Shown here one piece after another: positions 34,301 to 42,600 of a DNA stretch of 64,000 nt (positions are counted from its first letter, which is position 1; every line of letters begins with the position of its first letter). Source of the DNA: CAWACP01 sp963832965. Its GTDB lineage: Bacteria > Acidobacteriota > Terriglobia > Bryobacterales > Bryobacteraceae. Made by a program: the position numbers and the translations under genes. The notes below the pieces were generated by a model. It was not told where the DNA came from and searched no databases. It worked only from the letters and a program-made list of their open reading frames with translations. Location: positions 310,001 to 374,000 of the forward strand of contig CAWHVW010000007.1 in NCBI GenBank assembly GCA_963832965.1, given 5' to 3'.

Positions 34301-34669
34301 TTAACTGTGCGCCGCCGATGAGCCCATCTCCATGATGGGCCGCACCTCAATGGAGCCGTTCTTCGCGCTGGGGATTTTCGCCGCCAGCTCGATGGCTTCG
34401 TCCAGGTTGGCGCAGTTGAGCAGGTAGTAGCCGCCCATCTGCTCCTTGGTTTCGGCGAACGGCCCGTCGGTGGTCAGAGTTTTGCCGTTTCGGACGCGCA
34501 CCGTGGTCGCCGTGCTGACCGGGTGCAGGGGATTTCCGCCCAGGTACACACCGCGGTCCTTTACTTCCTGAGTGAACGCCCCGTAGGCGGCGTACAGAGC
34601 GCCGCGGTCTTCCGTCGACATTTTTGCGTCTTCGGACTCGCTGACACAAATCAAGAAAAGATATTTCAT
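34301..34669 (-). CDS. YCII/DGPF-domain protein
   Basis: 122 aa from ATG 34669 with GAAGGA upstream. MKYLFLICVSESEDA, then GGNPLHPVSTATTVRVRNGK and TTDGPFAETKEQMGGYYLLNCANLDEAIELAAKIP; the DGPF motif and following GGYY are diagnostic. DGPF proteins are the usual partners of ECF42 sigma factors, probably modulating them. Here it is convergent with the sigma gene (22 bp gap) rather than in the same operon. Confidence 0.88.
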   Translation of the reverse strand: MKYLFLICVSESEDAKMSTEDRGALYAAYGAFTQEVKDRGVYLGGNPLHPVSTATTVRVRNGKTLTTDGPFAETKEQMGGYYLLNCANLDEAIELAAKIPSAKNGSIEVRPIMEMGSSAAHS

Positions 34670-34899
34670 GGATGGTCCTTCACCGTTACGACGGGCAGCC
34701 GGACGGTACATCGACAAACCGGGAAAAATAATTCGGGCAGTGTGCGCCGACACTGAATGCGGGCCCGGGGCCGCCTGCGTCAAAGCGCACTCAAGCCGAT
34801 GGTGGCACGGCCTTTATACTTTCGCTGAGTCGCCACGGGGGCCTCGCGCGTCCCATTACGTAAGCGTCCGCACTGAATGAGAGAACCAGAGAGAAACGT

Positions 34900-35400
34900 A
34901 TGCAACCTTCCAGAAAACTGACCGAGACAGTGCCCGGCGGACCCGCACCGGTGGCCGCCGCGGTTCCGGGGTTCCGGGTAATCAGCCGCATTGTCGACTG
35001 GGTGACCACCGATCGCCTGCAGTTGCTCAATATCACGGAACGGATCAACGACATCGTGCGCCGCAGCGGCATTCGCGACGGACTGGTGCACCTGCAGTCC
35101 CTGCATACCACGTCGGCGGTTTTCATCAACGAATGGCAGGACGCCCTGATTCACGACGTCAAGGGCTTTTTCGAGGAGATCGTGTCACGGGAACAATACT
35201 ACCGTCACAACGATCCCGCACATTCCGACTGCGAGCGGCGCAATGCGGACTCGCACATGCGCGGGATGCTGATGGGGCAGACGCTGTGCCTGCAGGTGCG
35301 CAACGCCGCCGTGCTGCTGGGGACGTGGCAGAGCATTATATTCGCCGAATTCGACGGGCCGCGCAGCCGCTCGCTCGCCGTGCAGGTTTCCGGCGTATAA
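34900..35400 (+). CDS. YjbQ-family protein (UPF0047)
   Basis: 166 aa. Family landmarks: LHTTSAVFINEWQDALIHDV, YYRHND, NADSHMRGMLMGQTLCLQV and GTWQSIIFAEFDGPRSR. The His/Asp-rich trimer site is intact. Homologues show weak thiamine-phosphate synthase activity; the physiological role is unsettled. An ~30-aa N-terminal extension precedes the domain. It lies 10 bp before the DUF2203 gene, so the two are probably an operon. Confidence 0.88.
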   Translation: MQPSRKLTETVPGGPAPVAAAVPGFRVISRIVDWVTTDRLQLLNITERINDIVRRSGIRDGLVHLQSLHTTSAVFINEWQDALIHDVKGFFEEIVSREQYYRHNDPAHSDCERRNADSHMRGMLMGQTLCLQVRNAAVLLGTWQSIIFAEFDGPRSRSLAVQVSGV

Positions 35401-35410
35401 TCCCTGTGGG

Positions 35411-35842
35411 ATGGCGCGTCTGTTCACGTTCGATGGCGCAGTAAAGCTGTTGCCTCGAGTGAGTGAGGCGCTGCGCCAGGCGATCGACCTCCATCTGGAT
35501 TATCAGCAGGCGGAGCAGGAACTCAGCGCCGCCCAGCAGCGCATCGCCATGCTGGGTGGCGCTCTGGTGGATTCCGGCGCGATGCTTAACCTGCGCGCCC
35601 GGCGCGAAGCCGGCGCGGCTCAATTGCGGCGAACCCTGGACTCCATTCAGGACATGGGCTGCCTGATCAAGGACCTGGCTATCGGCCTGGTGGATTTCCC
35701 CACGCTCTATCGCGGGCAGGAAGTGTACCTGTGCTGGAAGCTGGGTGAGCGGGAGATCTCGTGGTGGCACGGAACGGACGAGGGGTTCGCGGGGCGAAAG
35801 GCCATCGACGCGGAGTTTCTGGCGGAGATTTCGGGCGAGTAA
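35411..35842 (+). CDS. DUF2203 family protein
   Basis: 143 aa. ARLFTFDGAVKLLPRVSEALRQAID at the start, a helical middle (EQELSAAQQRIAMLGG), and the conserved IKDLAIGLVDFPTLYRGQEVYLCWKLGEREISWWHGTDEGFAGRK with the LVDFP and WHG motifs of the family. No known function; soluble. Probably co-transcribed with the YjbQ-family gene. Confidence 0.85.
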   Translation: MARLFTFDGAVKLLPRVSEALRQAIDLHLDYQQAEQELSAAQQRIAMLGGALVDSGAMLNLRARREAGAAQLRRTLDSIQDMGCLIKDLAIGLVDFPTLYRGQEVYLCWKLGEREISWWHGTDEGFAGRKAIDAEFLAEISGE

Positions 35843-35849
35843 CCCGGCC

Positions 35850-36437
35850 TCAGGCACGCGCGAACGCCAGCAGCGGCGCGAGGTCATGATTGTCGGCCGC
35901 CCGTAGAGCCGCGATATAGAGCTGGCGCGTGGTTCCGGCATCGCGCAGGCTTTCCCGTCCCCAGGAGAACCGTTGGCGCCCCAGCCTCATCGCCAGCAGA
36001 TCGGCCATGAGACGGGAATGACGGCCGTTGCCGTTGGGAAAGGGATGTATCTGCACCAGGCGGTGATGAAAACGCACCGCGATCTCGTCGGGCGGGTACG
36101 TGCCGTACCCGATCCGCGCTCTGGTGTCGTCAAGCAGCAGGCGGAGGGCTATCGGAATCTCCCACCAGGGGATTCCCAGGTTGCGGTCGCTGGTCCGGAA
36201 CCTCCCGGCCCAGCGCCACACCTCCCCGAGCATCCGGCGGTGCAGGTCCCGAATGAACTTCTCGTTCAGCGGATCGCGGCGGCGCTGGAGCGCCCAATCC
36301 TGCGCGCGCACAATGTTTTGCTGCTCCGCTTCGTTGAGCTCGCGGCGATAAGCGATATGCGCCGGAATCAGATCGCGCGCTTCCTCCGGCATCAGCGGGG
36401 TGGCGGCGCGGTCGGGCGGCTCGAAAAGGTCGCGCAA
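35850..36437 (-). CDS. Mobile mystery protein B (Fic domain)
   Basis: 195 aa. Fic core HPFPNGNGRHSR (His131 to Arg142) with preceding LNEKFIRDLHRRMLGEVWRWAGRFR. N-terminus LIPAHIAYRRELNEAEQQNI is typical of TIGR02613. All catalytic residues of the Fic motif are present, so nucleotide transfer to a target protein is plausible. Always found next to MmpA, and here 3 bp downstream of it. A toxin-antitoxin-like role is suspected but not established. Convergent with DUF2203. Confidence 0.9.
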   Translation of the reverse strand: MRDLFEPPDRAATPLMPEEARDLIPAHIAYRRELNEAEQQNIVRAQDWALQRRRDPLNEKFIRDLHRRMLGEVWRWAGRFRTSDRNLGIPWWEIPIALRLLLDDTRARIGYGTYPPDEIAVRFHHRLVQIHPFPNGNGRHSRLMADLLAMRLGRQRFSWGRESLRDAGTTRQLYIAALRAADNHDLAPLLAFARA

Positions 36438-36440
36438 CGG

Positions 36441-36896
36441 CTAGTCCCAGAACAGCCGCGGGTTCGTCTCGCGCAGAACTTCGTCGAGGCGCGCCCGGGA
36501 GCCCTTCACGGTCACTTTCTGGTCCTCCAGCAGCATGGAGTGTTCCACCGGCTGCAGACGCCTGCGGATGAATGTACGTGCGCGGTCACGGACGATTTTC
36601 TCCAGAGGCCTGTTGGGCACGAGCGCGTAGACAAGAGTGCAATCGAGCGCTTCGGCGACGCGCCGCAGAGTAGCGAGCTCGATGGTGCCCCTCCCTTCGG
36701 ACTGTTCCAGCGCGACAACGGAGGGTTGCTTCACCCCCAGGCGTTTGGCCAGTTGGCTGGTGGAGAGGCCGAGAGCGCCGCGGATGGCCCTGATCCATCC
36801 GCGGACCGGCGAAGCATAGAGCGAGACCGGCCGGAGCCTCTGGAAGCGGGCGTCGAGATGCAAGCGGGATTGAGCGGCCAGCGTGGCTTTTTTCAT
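36441..36896 (-). CDS. Mobile mystery protein A (XRE-type HTH)
   Basis: 151 aa. MKKATLAAQSRLHLDARF opening, then WIRAIRGALGLSTSQLAKRLGVKQPSVVALEQSEGRGTIELATLRRVAEAL, an XRE helix-turn-helix (~residues 32-88). Matches TIGR02612. It probably autoregulates: ATAGGCT half-sites overlap its start codon. No Shine-Dalgarno is visible and a TATACT box lies only 15 nt before ATG, so the mRNA may be nearly leaderless. Confidence 0.9.
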   Translation of the reverse strand: MKKATLAAQSRLHLDARFQRLRPVSLYASPVRGWIRAIRGALGLSTSQLAKRLGVKQPSVVALEQSEGRGTIELATLRRVAEALDCTLVYALVPNRPLEKIVRDRARTFIRRRLQPVEHSMLLEDQKVTVKGSRARLDEVLRETNPRLFWD

Positions 36897-36944
36897 AGGC
36901 TATAGGCTATCAGTATAGTTTGTGTATATAGATTATAGCCTATA
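36895..36944 (-). promoter_or_regulatory. Palindromic operator/promoter of mobile mystery genes
   Basis: Two direct ATAGGCT half-sites (36895-36908, including the ATG) face ATAGCCTATA at 36935-36944, giving the inverted repeat TATAGGCTAT...ATAGCCTATA. A TATACT (-10 like, 36912-36917, minus strand) lies between. The stretch is markedly AT-rich. Likely binding site of the HTH protein. Confidence 0.65.
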
Positions 36945-37036
36945 TGCAATAGACACGGCGACAGTCTGAAATCTATGGAACTGCCCCGCGCCGGATTCCC
37001 CCGCTTTGACCAAGCGTATAATGTGCGCATCGGCCC

Positions 37037-37720
37037 ATGCCGCTCGACAACAACGAAACGGTGATGTTGCGGGTGCCCTGGTTGAGCATGTCCGCCGTCG
37101 TGGTGCTCGCCGCCGCGCTTCTGGTTTGGTTCCGGCCGGATCTTCGGCCGCGGGAGGTTGCGGGTCCGTTCCTGCGAGCGGCGCCGCAGGGCGATTCCCT
37201 GCGGATCACCTGGCCGGCAGGTGAAGCCGCGGCGCTTTCCATTCAACAGGGCGGCGGGTGGCACGGCATTGCGCTCAGCCGGCAGGCGCTGGCGGACGGA
37301 CAACTTCTGTATCGTCCTTCTTCGAGCGATGTGCTGGTGCGTCTGGACCACTCCGGCGCCTCCGAAACCTTGCGCCTGATCGGCCTTCCCGCGCACGCTT
37401 CGCCGGCCGGGAGCGAGCCGGCCGCCGACCGCGCGCCTGCGCCGCCTCCGGAGATCCCCAGCCGTAAGATTCCGGTCCTGCTGCCGCAGGCTGTGCGATC
37501 GATTCATGGCAACGTCCGCGTGGATGTCCAGGTAGTCATCGCGGCGGACGGTTCGGTGCGATCCGCCGTGTTTCTGAAGCGGGCAGAGAGCCCCTACTTC
37601 AACCGGCTGTCCCTCGCCGCCGCGCAGGCGTCGCGATTCCCATCGATGAGTGGCCACTCGCTGGTGCTGCGCTACGACTATACGCGCGCCGGAGTGGAAG
37701 TCAGTCAGCCGGCGCGGTAA
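37037..37720 (+). CDS. Membrane-anchored TonB-C-like protein
   Basis: 227 aa. A single N-terminal membrane helix (VPWLSMSAVVVLAAALLVWF), then a periplasmic region with a Pro/Ala-rich linker (~125-145). The C-terminal ~85 residues (IHGNVRVDVQVVIAADGSVRSAVFLKRAESPYFNRLSLAAAQASRFPSM) match the TonB C-terminal/energy transducer pattern. No receptor gene is nearby. Converges with and overlaps the MFS gene by 20 bp. Confidence 0.75.
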   Translation: MPLDNNETVMLRVPWLSMSAVVVLAAALLVWFRPDLRPREVAGPFLRAAPQGDSLRITWPAGEAAALSIQQGGGWHGIALSRQALADGQLLYRPSSSDVLVRLDHSGASETLRLIGLPAHASPAGSEPAADRAPAPPPEIPSRKIPVLLPQAVRSIHGNVRVDVQVVIAADGSVRSAVFLKRAESPYFNRLSLAAAQASRFPSMSGHSLVLRYDYTRAGVEVSQPAR

Positions 37721-38921
37721 CGGCTTCCGCTCCAAAGCCCACCCCGTGGCGCTCCCGGCCAAGGGCTGTCATGATCATGGCGAAAATAAACACCGTTGCC
37801 GCGGTGATGGCCATGGCGTTGGCGTAGCTGGTGTGCTGGGCGAAGCGCGCTTCCATCCAGCCAACCGATCCGGCCAGCAGGACGCCGCACTGATAGGCGA
37901 AGCCGGGCAGGAAGCCCCGTACCGCGTCCGGCGACAACTCCGACAAATGGGCCGGAATGACGCCCCAGGCCCCCTGCACCATGAACTGGATCAGGAAGCC
38001 GCCGAGCGCCAGCAGAATGATGCCCGGGGCGTACGCCCACAACGGGACCACGGCGATGGCTCCGGCCAGCGCAATCAGCATGGCGCGGCGTCGGCCGAAG
38101 CGGTCCGATACCAGCCCGAAGACCACGCCGCCGATGATCGCCCCAATCATGGAGATGGCCGACAACAGCGCGCGCGGCGCCGGTTGCAGATGCCAGGCCC
38201 GCTGCAGGAAGGTCGGGTACATGTCCTGGGTGCCGTGCGAGGTGAAGTTCATGCCCATCATGAGCAGCGTCAGATAGAGGAAAAGCTTCCACTGGCCGGC
38301 GATGGCGCTCCGCAGGTGACCCCAGTCGTGGTGCCGCGTGGATTCCCAGACCGCCGATTCTTTCACGCGCAGCCGGACGAAGATCGCCAGCAGCGCGGGC
38401 AGGCCTCCCAGGAAGAACAAGGGCCGCCAGCCGATCCGCTCAAATAAGGCGAAGAAGCAAAGCGAGGCCAGCAGGCTTCCCGCGGCGTAGCCCTGTTGCA
38501 GCAGCCCGCTGAACACGCCACGCAGACGCGGGGGCGCCTTTTCCATGGCCAGCGAAGCGCCCACGCCCCACTCGCCGCCCATGCCGATGCCGAACAGCGC
38601 GCGCAGGATCAGGAACGTGGTGAAAGTGGGGGCGAGGCCCGACAGCACTTCCACCACGGAATAGAAGACCAGATCGAGCATGAGCGGCAAGCGGCGCCCA
38701 TAGCGGTCCGCGAGCAGGCCGAAGATGAAGGCGCCCACCGGACGAAACGCCAGCGTGAGGGTGAGGGTGAAGGCCATATCGGCGTCGCTGCGGTGGAACT
38801 CCTTGCCGATCGCCGTCAGGCAGTAGACCACCAGAAAAAAATCGAAGGCGTCGAGGGTCCAGCCAAGAAAGCTGGCAAACACTGCGGCGCGGTGATCGGA
38901 GGAACTGGCGCTTATGGACAT
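37701..38921 (-). CDS. MFS transporter (sialate/metabolite:H+ symporter type)
   Basis: 406 aa, 12 transmembrane helices expected. Features: FASFLGWTLDAFDFFLVVYCLTAIGKEF, GAFIFGLLADRYGRRLPLM (MFS signature A), FGIGMGGEWGVGASLAMEKAPPRLRG and VVFGLVSDRFGRRRAM. This pattern is typical of the sialate/MHS-like branch, importing small organic acids or sugars with protons. Preceded upstream by a small hairpin and the inverted-repeat element. Confidence 0.88.
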   Translation of the reverse strand: MSISASSSDHRAAVFASFLGWTLDAFDFFLVVYCLTAIGKEFHRSDADMAFTLTLTLAFRPVGAFIFGLLADRYGRRLPLMLDLVFYSVVEVLSGLAPTFTTFLILRALFGIGMGGEWGVGASLAMEKAPPRLRGVFSGLLQQGYAAGSLLASLCFFALFERIGWRPLFFLGGLPALLAIFVRLRVKESAVWESTRHHDWGHLRSAIAGQWKLFLYLTLLMMGMNFTSHGTQDMYPTFLQRAWHLQPAPRALLSAISMIGAIIGGVVFGLVSDRFGRRRAMLIALAGAIAVVPLWAYAPGIILLALGGFLIQFMVQGAWGVIPAHLSELSPDAVRGFLPGFAYQCGVLLAGSVGWMEARFAQHTSYANAMAITAATVFIFAMIMTALGRERHGVGFGAEAVTAPAD

Positions 38922-38931
38922 TCGCGGGCAG

Positions 38932-38954
38932 GGGGCAGGCTACCAGCCTGCCCC
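38932..38954. repeat. GGGGCAGGCT hairpin
   Basis: GGGGCAGGCT-ACC-AGCCTGCCCC, a perfect 10-bp stem with a 3-nt loop, 11 bp upstream of the MFS start. It resembles the GGGGCAGGGC hairpin at 46868, so it may be a small dispersed palindrome. Confidence 0.7.
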
Positions 38955-38961
38955 ACACCTG

Positions 38962-39095
38962 GCAGGCTGCTGAAAAAACCCGAAAACCGCTTGTTTACAC
39001 GCGCGGCTCGGAAACTTGGCTACGTGTTTGCAGGTGGTTACCGAACCGCGACGGTGACGGAGCGGGGACCCGATAGCCTTTTTCAGCATTCCTGC
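38962..39095. mobile_element. 134-bp non-autonomous inverted-repeat element (copy E)
   Basis: Ends GCAGGCTGCTGAAAAA and TTTTTCAGCATTCCTGC are near-perfect terminal inverted repeats (TGCTGAAAAA exact). The interior carries GAAAACCGCTTGTTTACA (shared with 13140) and, on the minus strand, GCTCCGTCACCGTCGCGGTT (shared with the 84-bp array). No ORF. It begins exactly at the metY stop codon. MITE-like architecture; no cognate transposase in the window. Confidence 0.75.
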
Positions 39096-40402
39096 TAGGC
39101 CTGGGACGCGTCGAGCGCCTGGTTGAGATCCCACAGGATGTCGTCGAGATCCTCCAGCCCGATCGACAGGCGAATCTGATCCGGCGTGACCCCGGCCGCC
39201 TGCTGCTTGTTCGGCGTTGAGCTGTTGATGGGTGGTCGAGGCAGGGTGGATCACCAGGCTGCGCGCATCGCCCACGTTGGCCAGATGCGAAAACAGCTTG
39301 AGGCTGTCGACGAACTTCCGGCCGGCATCGTAGCCGCCCTTGACTCCGAAGGAGAATACCGCGCCCGCTCCCTTCGGCGTGTATTTCTGCGCGGTCGCGA
39401 AGTACTTGCTGGATGGCAGCGACGGATAGTTGACCCAGGTGACCAGCGGGTGCTTTTCGAGATGGCGGGCCACCGCCAGGCTGTTGGCCAGGTGCCGGTC
39501 CATGCGCATGCCCAGCGTCTCGATGCCTTGCAGGAACAGGAACGAGTTGAAGGGGCTGAGGCAGGGGCCGAGATCGCGCAGGCCTTCCACGCGCGCGCGG
39601 ATGATGAAGGCGATGGCGCCGAAGACCTCGCTGGAAATTCATGCCGTGATAGGCGCGGCGAAGGCTCGGTTGAGCTGCGGGAAACGGCTGCCGGCTTTCC
39701 AGTCGAACTTGCCCGCATCCACGATCATGCCGCCGATGCTGTTGCCGTGGCCGCCCATGAACTTGGTGAGCGAGTGCACCACGATGTCGCGCCGTAATCG
39801 ATGGGCCGGCAGACGTAGGGCGTGGCGAAGGTGTTGTCGATCATCAGCGGCAGGTCGTTGGTCGTGCGCGATGGCGGCCACCGCTTCGATATCGAGCACG
39901 TTGCCGCGCGGATTGCTGATGGTCTCGCCATAGAGGCAGCTTGGTGTTCGGCTTGATGGCCTTGCGGAAGTTCTCGGGATCGTCCGGCTCGACGAAGGTG
40001 ACGTCATAGCCGAACTTGCGAAAGCTGACGTCGAACTGCGTGTAGGTGCCGCCGTAGAGCGTGCTGGCGGCGACCATGTGGTCGCCGGCCTCCATCAGGC
40101 TGCTGAGACGCGATGAATTGCGCCGCCTGCCCGCTGGACATGGCCAGCGCCGGCCACGCCGTTTTCGAGCGAGGCCACGCGCTGCTCCAGCACCGTCCGT
40201 GGTGGGGTTCATGATGCGCGTGTAGATGTTGCCGAATTTCTGCAGCCCGAAGAGCTGCGCCGCGTGCGTCCGAATTCTCGAAGACGAAGGAGGTGGTCTG
40301 GTAAATGGGAACCGCGCGGGCATGCGTGGTGGGGTCGGGCGAATAACCGGCGTGCAGGGCGCGGGTGTTGAAGCCCCAGGCGCGTTCATTTTGTTCGGGC
40401 AA
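39095..40402 (-). pseudogene. metY: O-acetylhomoserine sulfhydrylase (MetY), many frameshifts
   Basis: A full-length (~430 aa) MetY can be pieced together from all three frames: GFNTRALHAGYSPDPTTHAR, FGNIYTRIMNPTT, MSSGQAAQFIA, YGETISNPRGNVLD, MIDNTFATPYVCRP, the PLP-lysine motif VVHSLTKFMGGHG, and LSIGLEDLDDILWDLNQALD before TAG. About eleven single-base lesions are needed (near 40267, 40193, 40150, 40107, 39935, 39863, 39790, 39668, 39652, 39633, 39209), ten of them extra bases. No other damage is seen. GGAGGAA precedes ATG. The enzyme makes homocysteine from O-acetylhomoserine and sulfide. Confidence 0.85.
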
Positions 40403-40587
40403 TGGGTTCCTCCTCGGGAGTCGAAGCCAATATCGTACCGCAAGGCCCGGCCGTCATTCCTGGCCCGGGATTGGTTTCAAGAGCTGCGGAAGGAGATTCC
40501 GATTTGGTCAAGCGGCCCGCGGGACAGCCAGGCTGGGTGTGCGCCCAGCGACCAGCGACCAGCCCGTCCAACGGACGGGACACCACC

Positions 40588-41379
40588 TCAGCGCCGCCTT
40601 CCGGTGGCGCTGCTGGAGCCCCCGCTCCCACTGCTTGATCCTCCACCGCGCGAGCCACCGCCTGAGCCGCCGCCACCGCCGCTGCTGGCGCCCCCGCTGC
40701 TGCTGCGTGATCCGCTGCCACCGCCATTACTTGATCCGCGTGATCCGCTCCCACTGCCGCCACTGCTTGATCCGCGTGAACCGCCGCCTCCACTTCCCGA
40801 ATGTGCAGCCCCGCCTACCGAACCGATCCATCCGCCCGCACTCCGTCCGAAGAGGTCCGAATATCCACCATTCGTAGTGAGGCCGCCGACCACCACCGCC
40901 TTGCCCTTCCGCCCGGCGACCGGAGATCCGGCTTGAAGAAACTCCCTCGTCTTGTAGTTGTACGTAATCGGGGCGGCGACGCGCGTTGCAGCCGAAACTC
41001 GAAGCGGCCCCGTGAGGAGGGTGTTATACCCGGTGATCCGTCCGTTGATTTGGGGACGTTCAACGCTTGCGAGATGCGAATAGGGCGCGTCGCGAAACTC
41101 CATTGGAGCTTCGCTCCGGACGGTATAGGTCTCCGTTGGTTTGAAGTCCATGTGCTCGGCGGGCCCGTTCACTCCTCTCCGTGCCACAAAGACCCCGTAC
41201 CTGAGGTTCAGGGGCGGCTGGCCCTTGACGTCGCCCAATGGATTGGCACATACGCGTCTCTTCGATGTGTGCGCACCCAGCACACCGGAGGGTGTCGCCT
41301 CTTCTTCCCGACGACAAAGGTGTACCGTGTGCGACGCCCCCGCGGATGGACCCAGGCGCCCGAATGGCACAGCGCCCAC
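40588..41379 (-). CDS. Hypothetical protein with Gly/Ser-rich tail
   Basis: 263 aa, GTG start 2 bp after the FecR-protein stop. Residues ~60-180 look folded (LRYGVFVARRGVNGPAEHMDF, GRITGYNTLLTGPLRVSAATRVAAPITYNYKTREF). The last ~70 residues are almost entirely Gly, Ser and Arg, encoded by short imperfect repeats. No signal peptide with this start. Unknown function. The tail could be a flexible linker or a phase-like expanding repeat. Tight coupling to the FecR gene argues that it is real. Confidence 0.6.
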   Translation of the reverse strand: MGAVPFGRLGPSAGASHTVHLCRREEEATPSGVLGAHTSKRRVCANPLGDVKGQPPLNLRYGVFVARRGVNGPAEHMDFKPTETYTVRSEAPMEFRDAPYSHLASVERPQINGRITGYNTLLTGPLRVSAATRVAAPITYNYKTREFLQAGSPVAGRKGKAVVVGGLTTNGGYSDLFGRSAGGWIGSVGGAAHSGSGGGGSRGSSSGGSGSGSRGSSNGGGSGSRSSSGGASSGGGGGSGGGSRGGGSSSGSGGSSSATGRRR

Positions 41380-41381
41380 GA

Positions 41382-42353
41382 CTAGGTGTCGGTTGTCCGG
41401 CGCACCACTTTTTTCTTTCCAGTGACGGGATCGGTTACGGTTACGATGTGGAGTTGTGAAACAGGGCAGGTACCCAGCGGGTAATAGTAGTCCGAAAGCT
41501 TTGGCGCCGGGTTCGCCGTCGGAGGCGTGGTCCCCTGCTGCTGCGTTTGCGGCGCCGCATGGGCATTGCTTGTTGGCATGGATGATCGTGCCGCGCCGGA
41601 CTCCTGCGCCACTTCAGAAAGCTCCCTCGGTTCCCAGCAAACTCCGAAGGGCGGACAGGGGAAGAACTTTCCCCCGTTATACAAATCCGTCAAGCCAGGG
41701 GTGAACGACGTCTGCCCTGAGGCTTGAAGCGCCGCGGCAAGCGTTGCTTGTCTTTGCTCGACCCTCGCCGCTACCCAGTCATCCCAGTCGTCCGGCGTGC
41801 CCGAGGTGTCCAATCCGCCGAGGGCCCAGGGTAGGACGCGTTCATGGCGGATAACCGCACCCATGAACGTCTGCTTAACGTCCACCCAGCCGTCGGAGTC
41901 GCTGGTGACCAGGGCGCCGTCAAGGTAGCTGTCCACCCTGGTCAGGGAAGCGCCTATGAACGCGACATGCTCCGTCGGGGTGGCGAGGTCAAACGCCTCC
42001 GTCGGAATGGAGTGAATTGAACAAGTCGCCGTTCCAGTCACCAGTTCCAACTCCGTGGACGGCACTCCCTTACTCACGGTCAGCGTCTGGAATAACAGCA
42101 CCGAGTTTTCCGCCAGATACAAGGTAGAGCCGGACTCGAATTCCACCTCGGCGCGCCCCTCGCCGGTAGCCACGCTGTAGCCCTTGAGAATCGGCAGGTT
42201 CTCCGTGGCCTGCTCCCAGGACTTGGCCAGATCCGGGCCGTTCCGGTCACCGCGCGAGAATCGCACGTCGCCTTGCACGTAGCTTAGCCGTACAATCTCC
42301 GGGTCAATATTGTTTTCAAGGGTTGCGGCCTCGGAAGCGAATAACCCGAGCAT
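41382..42353 (-). CDS. FecR-domain protein
   Basis: 323 aa from the first ATG, but the frame stays open upstream and reads a hydrophobic stretch (IVLNPFLGLAMLGLFASEA), so a signal peptide with an unusual start is likely. The FecR domain (~residues 20-150): RLSYVQGDVRFSRGD, GRAEVEFESGSTLYLAENSVLLFQ and ELELVTGTATCSIHS. C-terminus Pro/Gln/Thr-rich. No sigma factor or TonB receptor accompanies it, so it is not a classical iron-signalling FecR. Confidence 0.78.
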   Translation of the reverse strand: MLGLFASEAATLENNIDPEIVRLSYVQGDVRFSRGDRNGPDLAKSWEQATENLPILKGYSVATGEGRAEVEFESGSTLYLAENSVLLFQTLTVSKGVPSTELELVTGTATCSIHSIPTEAFDLATPTEHVAFIGASLTRVDSYLDGALVTSDSDGWVDVKQTFMGAVIRHERVLPWALGGLDTSGTPDDWDDWVAARVEQRQATLAAALQASGQTSFTPGLTDLYNGGKFFPCPPFGVCWEPRELSEVAQESGAARSSMPTSNAHAAPQTQQQGTTPPTANPAPKLSDYYYPLGTCPVSQLHIVTVTDPVTGKKKVVRRTTDT

Positions 42354-42600
42354 TGCGAGACCGAGAAACGGGTTTAGGACAATAGGCCTGCCTGGAGAAA
42401 TCGCATTTTTTCGCCCTCCAACCGCATTTGGCGCCGTTGATAGGAAGTATCGCTGTTGACAAGACGTTACAAGGAATTGGCGGCAGGTTACAGGGGTGAG
42501 GACGGCTCACTGACTGGAGCAAAGAACGCCAGAATCCGGCCCTCACCTTTTTCCTCTGCAAACGCCAACAATAATCGATAAGATAGTAGTGATCCGAGCG

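Noticed and set aside
39095..40402. Programmed frameshifting in metY
   Set aside because: About eleven separate shifts with no common slippery sequence cannot be programmed recoding.
40403..40588. SAM or related riboswitch before metY
   Set aside because: The leader was read for known SAM-I/II-type cores and stems; none was convincing. Only a GGAGGAA ribosome site is supported.
40226..40936. Proline/leucine-rich plus-strand frame
   Set aside because: Complement of the Gly/Ser-rich tail of the minus-strand gene and of metY; repeats create an open frame without support.
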